Assembly: GCA_028290805.1 (NCBI GenBank)
Contig: JAQGJA010000062.1
Coordinates: 1-6,425 of the forward strand
Length of the DNA: 6,425 nt
Source: Alphaproteobacteria bacterium
GTDB taxonomy: Bacteria > Pseudomonadota > Alphaproteobacteria > Micavibrionales > SZUA-601
Reading direction: 5' to 3'
The notes under the pieces were generated by a model that was given only the letters and a program-made list of their open reading frames with translations, was not told where the DNA came from and did no database searches. This document shows, piece by piece, positions 1 to 5,930 of this stretch. The position numbers and the translations under genes are program-made. Each line of letters begins with the position of its first letter. Position 1 is the stretch's first letter.

Positions 1-56
1 ACAATGGGTTATGACACAAGCCTCCCATATAGATACAATTTTAATTAAATTAGGGT

Positions 57-62
57 TATAAT
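57..62 (+). promoter_or_regulatory. Probable -10 box (TATAAT) for the large VWA lipoprotein gene
   Basis: The hexamer TATAAT at 57-62 is a perfect match to the sigma-70 -10 consensus and lies in an AT-rich stretch. The start codon is 33 bases downstream of its end, so a transcript beginning near 69 would have a leader of about 27 bases. No good -35 box stands at the expected distance: the hexamer 17 bases upstream (34-39, tacaat) matches TTGACA poorly. The promoter may therefore be weak or need an activator, or the hexamer may be chance in AT-rich DNA. Confidence 0.5.
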
Positions 63-81
63 GTGTAAAGTATTCTCGCCC

Positions 82-90
82 GGAAGGGGG
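82..90 (+). promoter_or_regulatory. Ribosome binding site for the large lipoprotein
   Basis: The purine run ggaaggggg ends five bases before the ATG at 96. It is G-rich rather than a canonical AGGAGG, but its position is right. Together with the lipoprotein signal peptide that begins directly at this ATG, it fixes the start. Confidence 0.6.
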
Positions 91-95
91 ACTCG

Positions 96-3000
96 ATGAC
101 CAGTAAGTTAACCCGATGTATTCTTGCCATTTTTATTTGCACGATGCTGGCTTCATGCCTGCCCGGCAAGAAAAAGGAAGAGGCGGTCATCGCCAAGGCG
201 ACCCAGGCGACTCATACGGTCGAAGCCGAAAAACTTGCCGCCGATCTGGGCAGCGCGGCCCGCCTGCTTTTGAACGATCCCGCCAATATTACAGATACGA
301 ACGACCTTAAGACCCAAAGCTGTCCTGACGGCAGCGTCATATCCTATATCCCCAGAAACGCCGGCATTACCGAGAAAGGCGCCCTGCCGCCCACTTTATC
401 CCGACGTATGCGCGACGTGCTGCAGGCCAGTTTCGAACCCTCCCAGATTGCAGATACCACCACTTGCGTCAATATGCAGCAAGTGGCTATCAATTCTCCC
501 ATCCTGGTGCTTAACCTGGCCCAGACAAGCCTTGCGGCTATTCCCGAAAACGATGCGGACGTGATGGCCGTCGACATGGCGCCCTGCGGCGACAACCGCC
601 CTGGCGTCACCATTACCCGCACCATGAAGGATAATTCCAAGGTTGTCGATAATACCCGTTGCGGTGCAGCGCCCACCAAGGCAAATACGCCGGATATCGT
701 GCTTTCGCGTGTTAACATGCCTGACTGGAAACGCCGCCTGACAACCACGGATATCGCAGCATCTGCCAACTTCGCCTGTATCGTCGATGGCCAGACCGGC
801 TTGTGCAACCCTGTTGGCGCTACGGATAAAGGGCTTAAACTGGATTGCACCAATGTAACACATAAAGACGAATATCTGGTCAATCCCGTTTATGACCCTG
901 CCATCCGGATGTTTAAATCCAATACGGGCACGCCGGTCCCCGGCAATTGCGGCAAGGGCTGGACCGGCAGCCTGGTTGCACGGATCAACCAGAAGACATG
1001 CAAGATCAAACGTAACGGCATCGAGGAAAACCCCGCTTCGGTTCTGCAGGTCGTCAATGTGGCTGCGCGCTGCACCAAGCAAAATGTCCGCAACCTTCCT
1101 TCCCAGTGTCCGGCCGGGATGTCAGGCTCTTTCTACGCGCAATATGACCGCGCGGATATGGATGCGCCTGTCCTGCTCGAGCCCCAGGGCCAAAAGCCAG
1201 ACGGCACCACGCAAAGCCTTATAGCCATGCCGGGATTTCAGGCGTCTAGCAAAGATGTTATCGGTATTAAAACTGTCCTGAATGCAAGCGACACCTATGT
1301 GCCTTCGGTCAACCTGCGCACGATTGTCAGCGACCCTGTCAATGATCCCCAGGATAATGCATTCGCCACCACCATCGTTCGCGACATGGGGGCCAAGGCC
1401 AAACTGTATACAGTAAATGATTGCAACATCGTCGGCAATACATGCGGCATGGGCACGGATCGCGTCGTCATCATCGTGGACCGTTCGGCCAGCATGGGAT
1501 CGGAAAATGCCGCGGATAAAGTCGCCATTCCTTCGGCACTGGGTACGCTGCACAGTTGCAAAGCCGGGTTGAAAAACCTGTTCCAGACCGCCCAGGCCGA
1601 TCAGGCCTGTAGCGCAGCCAAAACCTTTGCCGGCAGATCTTCGGCCGGCTATAAACAGGACCGCTCGCTGAAATTCACTGATTTCATTGGAAACCCATGG
1701 GCCGGAAAGCCTCCTACGGGCTCGCTTGCCCGGCTTAGTTATCAAACCATGGAAGATGCGCTGATCAACAAGGAAAAATACAGGCCATATCTGCAATTCG
1801 CGCTTGCGACGGGTTGGGATTGCCGCGGCAGGCCGGATGAACAAATATCAATCAACCCAAACAATACTGCAAATACTATAGAGCCTTTCCCGGTAAATAT
1901 GTTTGGTACCTGCACTGGATCTTCCAGCTGCGAAACATGCCCGGGAGAATGCGTCGAGACTACGCCTGTCGCTATCCCTTCAGGCAACCAGGGCAGCCGC
2001 ATTCAGGCGGCGGAATTCATCCTGCGCAAAATCGCCTCAATGAAGCTTTTGCCCGATACCAAGATTACCCTGGCCGATTTTTTGAACGACAGGTCGACGG
2101 TGCGCAATATCGTTTACTGCCCGTTGAGCCGCCAGGTGAATGGCGGCTGCGACGAGAAGATGGAACGCGATTACCTTGTTGCCACCCTGGCCGGCCCGGT
2201 CGAGCCGCTGACCTCTTATATCAAGCCGGTCGAGCAAACAGTCACCATACCCGATATCAATGCCATCAAGAGCTATTACAGCATCGTGCCAGAAACACGC
2301 ACGACACCAAGCATGTGGAGTGAGGCCAATAGCGGCATGCGCCAGGCTCCGCTCAACCAGGTAATGACGGCACGCTATCATGAGGGCGATGAAAACGGCT
2401 GGACCACGCATGAATATGCCACGTTGAAAGCTGTGGATCAAAACGGCGTTACAATTCCCGGAACGGTTACCGTAGAAGACCTGATCACCAGCGGCCCCAT
2501 CAAGGAATCCGCAGGGATTTATTTCAAGGCGCCTGCCGGACGCGTTATTGTCGGACGCCGCCATGACAGTGATGAAAACGGAGATACCCGATACATGACC
2601 GGGATCGTCAAGTTCAATGGAGTTGCTGCGACAACGGAAAATCCCGTGGAATCGCCTTCCGTCAATGAAGAGAAGGGCAATGGCAAACCCTATCCTGAAA
2701 AATATTGGACCCGTCCCCCTCTCAAGAATGTCCTGACAGGACGCATTCACTGGGGTGATGAGAGAGGGGATACACGCTACATGTCGGCCGATCTTCGTGT
2801 TCAGGCCCCGCCAGGCCCGGAAGTTTGCGCAGCGCAATGTCTGGCCCCTAATTCCCCTTCGCCCGCTGCGTGGGAAGACTATAAAGACACGACGGCGACA
2901 AATACCAGAACAGTCATACCAGCCGATGTAAACGATTATGATTATGATCAATGCGTTACTAGCACTGACTGTGCGCTTAATGAAAAGATTTGCGTCGAAA

Positions 3001-3971
3001 GCGCAGACCCCGCTGCCTGCAGTTCGGCCGAAATGAATTGCAGCAACCTTATGGGGGCTCCCGTAACATATAATCCACCGGGATATTCAGGCCTTCGTTT
3101 TCCCGATCCACTCCCTTTTCTGACGGCTAGCAGCTCTTATACAACTGACCCTAGCCTGCGCCAGGAAACTTTTTGCCAGAAACGTCGGAAAAAGCCCAAC
3201 GCCGGGAGCAATGTAAGCAATTTTACTGCCTGCCTGGATACCTGCCCGTCGCCCACAGTTGTGGATACGCAAAGCGTCCAAATCTGCCGGAATATTCCCT
3301 TATTCGGCGGCGGTACGACCCAGCGATGCGATACGGCCAATGTTCCGAAAAATATTTCGTATTCTCCTGCCAATTATACTGGCGCTTCGACGACGACCGA
3401 CGTGACCCGCTATGTTCCGGCCCGCAAGACCGATCCCGAGGCAACGGAGATTACGACCGATCCCCAAATCCCGGCCGAAGGCATCGATTACGGCGGTTAC
3501 ACACCATTATTCAAAACGATCGACCTGGTCCTTTCCGACCCCGACATCGCCGCCGATATGGCCGACAGCAGCAAACGCGTTTCATTTGTCATCCTGACCG
3601 ATGGCGTCGATACGGGGGATGGCTCCACCCAGGTGAAAAGCCTGTGCGGCGCAGGTCCGGACTCGTTGTTGTCCCAGATAACGGCGCGTAATGGCAAGGC
3701 CGTGTTCATTTCACTTACCGACACCTCGGTCATAAACGCCGAATGTCTGGTTAAGTTTCCAGGCGCAACTATATCTGAGGTTCAGCTCCAGAAAGCCCCG
3801 GCTAAAATTTTGGAAGTAATGGGCGTCGATCCGGACCATGACTTGAGCGACCCAGTTGCGGCAAAGGCCTTCTGTAATACAAATTACGGCGCATGGTACG
3901 AGGATAAAAAGGTCACAAGTGCTGCCGCAGCCACGCTAGGTTCGTGCCGTCCTTTCGAAGTCGATCAATAA
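96..3971 (+). CDS. Large cysteine-rich lipoprotein with a VWA domain split by two insertions
   Basis: This 1291-residue protein begins with a lipoprotein signal peptide: K4 and R7, a hydrophobic core, then the lipobox L18-A19-S20-C21. It should be lipidated on C21; with Leu at +2 an outer-membrane location is likely by the E. coli sorting rule. Residues 22-450 match no family I know. A VWA fold is visible in three separated pieces. Residues 455-467 are the first strand with the metal-site motif D462-R-S464-A-S466. Residues 634-663 look like the first helix and second strand. Residues 1131-1245 contain GGYTPL, with T1136 as the likely third metal-site residue, then FVILTDGVDTGDG and further strand-helix units. 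The MIDAS metal site thus appears complete. The intervening segments are about 165 and 470 residues. The second holds three H-x-[GS]-D-E-x-G repeats. There are 39 cysteines from C21 on, but none between 686 and 910, which suggests disulfides in an oxidising compartment. VWA domains usually bind protein ligands through a divalent metal. The ligand is unknown; TadG-like pilus proteins and surface adhesins are possible relatives. The gene stands alone and ends at a shared terminator. Confidence 0.9.
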   Translation: MTSKLTRCILAIFICTMLASCLPGKKKEEAVIAKATQATHTVEAEKLAADLGSAARLLLNDPANITDTNDLKTQSCPDGSVISYIPRNAGITEKGALPPTLSRRMRDVLQASFEPSQIADTTTCVNMQQVAINSPILVLNLAQTSLAAIPENDADVMAVDMAPCGDNRPGVTITRTMKDNSKVVDNTRCGAAPTKANTPDIVLSRVNMPDWKRRLTTTDIAASANFACIVDGQTGLCNPVGATDKGLKLDCTNVTHKDEYLVNPVYDPAIRMFKSNTGTPVPGNCGKGWTGSLVARINQKTCKIKRNGIEENPASVLQVVNVAARCTKQNVRNLPSQCPAGMSGSFYAQYDRADMDAPVLLEPQGQKPDGTTQSLIAMPGFQASSKDVIGIKTVLNASDTYVPSVNLRTIVSDPVNDPQDNAFATTIVRDMGAKAKLYTVNDCNIVGNTCGMGTDRVVIIVDRSASMGSENAADKVAIPSALGTLHSCKAGLKNLFQTAQADQACSAAKTFAGRSSAGYKQDRSLKFTDFIGNPWAGKPPTGSLARLSYQTMEDALINKEKYRPYLQFALATGWDCRGRPDEQISINPNNTANTIEPFPVNMFGTCTGSSSCETCPGECVETTPVAIPSGNQGSRIQAAEFILRKIASMKLLPDTKITLADFLNDRSTVRNIVYCPLSRQVNGGCDEKMERDYLVATLAGPVEPLTSYIKPVEQTVTIPDINAIKSYYSIVPETRTTPSMWSEANSGMRQAPLNQVMTARYHEGDENGWTTHEYATLKAVDQNGVTIPGTVTVEDLITSGPIKESAGIYFKAPAGRVIVGRRHDSDENGDTRYMTGIVKFNGVAATTENPVESPSVNEEKGNGKPYPEKYWTRPPLKNVLTGRIHWGDERGDTRYMSADLRVQAPPGPEVCAAQCLAPNSPSPAAWEDYKDTTATNTRTVIPADVNDYDYDQCVTSTDCALNEKICVESADPAACSSAEMNCSNLMGAPVTYNPPGYSGLRFPDPLPFLTASSSYTTDPSLRQETFCQKRRKKPNAGSNVSNFTACLDTCPSPTVVDTQSVQICRNIPLFGGGTTQRCDTANVPKNISYSPANYTGASTTTDVTRYVPARKTDPEATEITTDPQIPAEGIDYGGYTPLFKTIDLVLSDPDIAADMADSSKRVSFVILTDGVDTGDGSTQVKSLCGAGPDSLLSQITARNGKAVFISLTDTSVINAECLVKFPGATISEVQLQKAPAKILEVMGVDPDHDLSDPVAAKAFCNTNYGAWYEDKKVTSAAAATLGSCRPFEVDQ
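2361..2801 (+). repeat. Three diverged protein-level repeats with an H-x-[GS]-D-E-x-G motif
   Basis: Three 24-residue copies lie in the second VWA insertion of the large lipoprotein: residues 756-779 (2361-2432), 817-840 (2544-2615) and 879-902 (2730-2801). They start 61 and 62 residues apart. The shared pattern is V-x-x-[AG]-R-x-H-x-[GS]-D-E-x-G-[DW]-T. Copies 2 and 3 also share DTRYM. The acidic D-E pair, the His and the Gly are invariant. The DNA has diverged, so these are old modules and not a recent tandem duplication. Regular spacing of about 61 residues suggests small repeated domains, perhaps beta-rich and metal- or sugar-binding. I do not recognise the family, and the binding role is a guess. 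Confidence 0.8.
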
Positions 3972-3988
3972 CCCCGCCATTCCCGTTG

Positions 3989-4038
3989 CATAGATAATAA
4001 AAAAGGCGCCTTTGAAGGCGCCTTTTTTATTATCTATG
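3989..4038. terminator. Bidirectional intrinsic terminator between convergent genes
   Basis: Arms 3989-4010 and 4017-4038 are perfect inverted repeats of 22 bp around the six-base loop tttgaa. The core is ggcgcc on each side. On both strands it is followed by a run of six T, so it reads as a rho-independent terminator in either direction. It lies 17 bases after the stop of the large lipoprotein and four bases beyond the stop of the convergent small lipoprotein, so it serves both genes. Confidence 0.95.
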
Positions 4039-4042
4039 GTTT

Positions 4043-4666
4043 TTACAACGTAATTTTGTTCAAGGTTACGTTTCTTTGCTGGCCATCTTTCAAAATCTCT
4101 AAAGCCTTTGTAGCAGGCATGTCTGTGGCAACGCTGATTTCGCCACTACCAAGCGCTGCATTTTTAGCCACTGCAAAAATCACGCGGGTAGTTCCATTAT
4201 TTAGTGCAGGATTGAGACCTTCAATCAGGACTTGTGGCGCCTTACTTGCTGTATCTGCCGCGACTACTGCCTTTACGTCTTTATTCAAAGAATATTCAGA
4301 TGTGAAAAAAGTTGTGCCATCTGTATCCTTATGAGCAGTAAGCCACTCCATATTTTTTAAAGTAATTTTTTCATTGCCATTAAGCGTTGTCTTGAACCCT
4401 TTGCCCGTCTCTACTGAAGAACCTGCAAGAGTGGCCAGATTATAGGCTCCGTTTGCCGAAGAACTGAAAGTTGCTACGGCGGCAGCTATGCCCAATACCA
4501 CGGTTTTGCCCGCAGGCCCTGGAGTTGGAGTGGGTACCGGCGTTGGCGTAGTTGGGTCGGGATGACCGGGAGCCGAGGGAGCATCTTTACTACAGGATGA
4601 CATGGCAGCATTCGCCAGCATAAGCAGCATGATCGCCCCTTTTTTAGTCTGGTTTAAAATATTCAT
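4043..4666 (-). CDS. Small putative lipoprotein with a Pro/Thr-rich linker, unknown function
   Basis: This 207-residue protein is read from the ATG at 4666. An in-frame ATG at 4690 would add eight residues, but the ribosome binding site AAGGAGG (4678-4684) lies between the two ATGs and so supports the inner start, at a slightly long spacing of 11 bases. The N-terminus has basic residues K8-K9, a hydrophobic stretch at 10-22 and a lipobox-like M22-S23-S24-C25. Met at -3 is not the usual Leu, so lipidation is likely but not certain. Residues 29-53 form a linker rich in Pro and Thr with repeated T-P and V-P, typical of a tether between membrane anchor and folded domain. The body (54-207) has alternating polar and hydrophobic runs that suggest beta structure; its only cysteine is the lipobox one. 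I do not recognise it. The DNA is visibly richer in A and T than smpB or slt, which fits a lineage-specific or acquired gene. It converges with the VWA lipoprotein gene and shares its terminator. Confidence 0.85.
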   Translation of the reverse strand: MNILNQTKKGAIMLLMLANAAMSSCSKDAPSAPGHPDPTTPTPVPTPTPGPAGKTVVLGIAAAVATFSSSANGAYNLATLAGSSVETGKGFKTTLNGNEKITLKNMEWLTAHKDTDGTTFFTSEYSLNKDVKAVVAADTASKAPQVLIEGLNPALNNGTTRVIFAVAKNAALGSGEISVATDMPATKALEILKDGQQRNVTLNKITL

Positions 4667-4677
4667 CTTCTTTGGTG

Positions 4678-4684
4678 CCTCCTT
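4678..4684 (-). promoter_or_regulatory. Ribosome binding site AAGGAGG that decides the start at 4666
   Basis: On the minus strand AAGGAGG lies 11 bases upstream of the ATG at 4666 and downstream of the alternative ATG at 4690. It therefore cannot serve the outer start. It matches the anti-Shine-Dalgarno very well. Confidence 0.75.
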
Positions 4685-4735
4685 GCACATTCAATCAGAA
4701 TCTTTTCGACTCCATCACGGCGAGTCGGCATGAGT

Positions 4736-4764
4736 ATTTAACCAACATAAGCGGTTAATTACAA
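4736..4764 (-). promoter_or_regulatory. Possible sigma-70 promoter for the small lipoprotein
   Basis: On the minus strand TTGTAA (4759-4764) is followed after 17 bases by TTAAAT (4736-4741). Each hexamer matches its consensus at four of six positions and the spacing is optimal. A start near 4729 would give a leader of about 60 bases before the ATG at 4666. The region is AT-rich, so a chance match is possible. Confidence 0.35.
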
Positions 4765-4809
4765 GGATAATCGTATTATGAAAACAAATAGCAATGTAAG
4801 TGTGATGTA

Positions 4810-4850
4810 AATGCCACGCTTATGACTATAAGCGGTGTGTAAGCGGCATT
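4810..4850. terminator. Two-part hairpin directly after the small ORF, possible terminator
   Basis: An inner 7-bp stem (4817-4823 with 4828-4834, loop gact) is enclosed by a 6-bp stem, aatgcc 4810-4815 with ggcatt 4845-4850, leaving an unequal internal loop. The outer arm overlaps the stop codon of the minus-strand small ORF (4849-4851). No T run follows on either strand, so termination is unproven; it could instead stabilise the 3' end or be a protein site. The rest of 4667-4848 holds only the promoter-like sequence described separately. Confidence 0.35.
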
Positions 4851-5052
4851 AAACCGTCGTGCAGGCGCAGTGGCGTGAGGTCTGGGGGAAATTCTTGTCA
4901 TCCTGCTGTCTGCTTTCACCAAAACGGCGGGCGACAGTGACGATAGGAGCCTGGTTGCGGTCCCAGAGCTCGACCAGGTTCCTATTGAACCCGTTGTCAG
5001 CGATCTGTTCCGCGTTAGAAGGGGCTGCAATAGGGGTTGGTCTCTTTGACAT
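4849..5052 (-). CDS. Small hypothetical protein (67 aa) next to smpB
   Basis: I do not recognise this protein. Starting at the ATG at 5052 it has 67 residues, with no signal peptide and no membrane segment. It is polar, with an N-terminal Lys/Pro stretch (residues 3-7), a middle part around N25-L-V-E-L-W30 and I37-V-T-V-A41 that could form a helix and a strand, and a C-terminus H61-C-A-C64. An outer in-frame ATG at 5067 has no ribosome binding site. The inner one has GAAGG (5061-5065) at a spacing of eight, so I chose the inner start. A promoter-like sequence with an extended -10 lies just upstream (5113-5141). Codon use is plausible and lacks rare-codon clusters. It follows smpB on the same strand with a gap of 110 bases and may be transcribed from its own promoter or by read-through. 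The chance that it is not a gene remains real. Confidence 0.5.
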   Translation of the reverse strand: MSKRPTPIAAPSNAEQIADNGFNRNLVELWDRNQAPIVTVARRFGESRQQDDKNFPQTSRHCACTTV

Positions 5053-5112
5053 GGATAAAGCCTTCATTTTGGGAGCCGTATTGCGACTCAGGTTATCGTT
5101 TGATCATACTCA

Positions 5113-5141
5113 ATCTTACCATAATAATAGGTTAATTTCAA
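5113..5141 (-). promoter_or_regulatory. Probable sigma-70 promoter with extended -10, upstream of the small ORF
   Basis: On the minus strand TTGAAA (5136-5141, five of six to consensus) is followed after exactly 17 bases by TAAGAT (5113-5118, four of six). TGG stands immediately before the -10 box, which is the TGn of an extended -10. It lies between the smpB stop and the small ORF and points at the latter. A transcript would begin near 5106, giving a leader of about 50 bases. Confidence 0.5.
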
Positions 5142-5162
5142 TGAAGACGGCCAATTATGCTT

Positions 5163-5639
5163 TTAGCCACGGTTGCGCATCTCGCGGCCTTTTTCGCGGT
5201 TCCAGTCGCGTTCCTTTTCCGTTGCGCGCTTGTCCACCAGCTTTTTGCCCTTACCCAGACCGACCAGCAATTTGACCTTGCCGCGCTGGGTGAAATACAT
5301 TTTCAGCGGCACCAGGCTCATCCCGTCGCGGGTCAGGGCGGCGCTGATCTTTTTGATCTCTTTTTGTTTCAACAGCAATTTGCGCGGGCGGCGCGGCTCG
5401 TGCTGTAAATGCGGGCCCGCCTGGGAATATTCCTCGATATGCAGGCCGAAAACCTTGAGGTCGCCGTCGCGGTCCAGGCCGGCAAAGCTCTGGTCGATCT
5501 GCCCCTTGCCCAGGCGCAGCGATTTCACCTCGCTGCCGGTCAGCATCAGCCCGGCCTCGTACGTGTCTTCAATCGCATAATCAAAGCGCGCACGCCGGTT
5601 GACGGCCAATTCACTGCCATTGGGTTTTACCTGGGTCAT
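5163..5639 (-). CDS. smpB: SsrA-binding protein SmpB (trans-translation)
   Basis: SmpB binds tmRNA (SsrA) and brings it to stalled ribosomes, where the stalled peptide is tagged for degradation and the ribosome is released. The protein has 158 residues from the ATG at 5639, the usual family length. Visible hallmarks in order are N14-R-R-A-R-F-D-Y21, the conserved LTGSEVKSLR (33-42), HIEEYSQAG (67-75), the basic H80-EPRRPRKLLL segment, and GKGKKL (129-134). The C-terminal tail D136-KR then E143-RDW is the part that enters the mRNA channel of the ribosome. An in-frame upstream ATG at 5708 would add 23 residues unlike the family, so I reject it. The ribosome binding site is poor (GGTG, eight bases upstream). 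In many alphaproteobacteria dapA lies directly upstream of smpB; here the upstream neighbour is a divergent lytic transglycosylase gene. No ssrA gene is visible in the window and no clear terminator follows the stop. Confidence 0.97.
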   Translation of the reverse strand: MTQVKPNGSELAVNRRARFDYAIEDTYEAGLMLTGSEVKSLRLGKGQIDQSFAGLDRDGDLKVFGLHIEEYSQAGPHLQHEPRRPRKLLLKQKEIKKISAALTRDGMSLVPLKMYFTQRGKVKLLVGLGKGKKLVDKRATEKERDWNREKGREMRNRG

Positions 5640-5719
5640 GGTTGCGCACCATAAAGAAGATCGGCGCAAATAAAAAGGTTTTTGAGCGGGGAGGGAGGGA
5701 GGCTTCATGCAGAAAAGGA

Positions 5720-5862
5720 AACCACAGAGGCACAGAGGTTCACGGAGTTATTATATATAAATTGTCAGCTAATCGAATTTCAATGCATAAGCCAGGTGAG
5801 GGAGAGACTATAGAATAATAATCTTCTCTGAGAACCTCCGTGGCCTCTGTGCCTCTGTGGTT
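5720..5862. repeat. MITE-like inverted-repeat element of the 'ccacagaggcacagagg' type
   Basis: Arms 5720-5747 and 5836-5862 are inverted repeats. The outer 19 bases are identical (aaccacagaggcacagagg and its complement), then after a one-base indel a further cacggag matches. The inside is AT-rich and has an imperfect inner pairing (ttattatata near 5748 with tagaataataa near 5811). The whole is 143 bp and has no gene of its own. Very similar ccacagag-type sequences are, from memory, scattered through many unrelated bacterial genomes, where they give rise to spurious proteins with strings such as TTEAQR. No clear target-site duplication is visible outside the arms. The remainder of the 5640-5930 gap is a G-rich run near smpB and an unremarkable pyrimidine-rich leader before slt. 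Confidence 0.8.
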
Positions 5863-5930
5863 AAACTTTCCCATCCCACTTCCCCATCATCCCTGCTGGA
5901 TTTTTTATTTAATCCCCTTATCCTCATGGC

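Noticed and set aside
396..1844. Open frames of 228 and 240 residues on the minus strand (396-1082 and 1122-1844)
   Set aside because: Both are antisense to the lipoprotein coding sequence with no start signals and no family resemblance.
2037..2951. 304-residue open frame on the minus strand inside the large lipoprotein gene
   Set aside because: It is fully antisense to a well-supported gene, has no ribosome binding site or recognisable domain, and its composition (many Ile, Arg, His and Cys) is typical of an antisense shadow.
4778..4810. Ten-codon plus-strand ORF (MKTNSNVSVM) with a distant aagga upstream
   Set aside because: It is too short to judge, the spacing to the purine run is long, and no regulated gene follows on the plus strand.
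4776..5030. 84-residue minus-strand frame starting at TTG
   Set aside because: It overlaps the 4849-5052 ORF in another frame, starts with TTG without a ribosome binding site, and is very rich in Ser, Thr and Arg as expected of a shadow.
4667..5162. A tmRNA (ssrA) gene near smpB
   Set aside because: I looked for a T-arm GGTTCGA motif with a matching acceptor end and a tag ORF ending in Ala-Ala on both strands and saw none.
4859..5275. 138-residue open frame on the plus strand spanning the small ORF and the end of smpB
   Set aside because: It overlaps smpB antisense and the better-supported minus-strand ORF, and has no ribosome binding site.
5720..5862. CRISPR-like repeat pair
   Set aside because: There are only two copies, they are inverted rather than direct, and no further unit follows.
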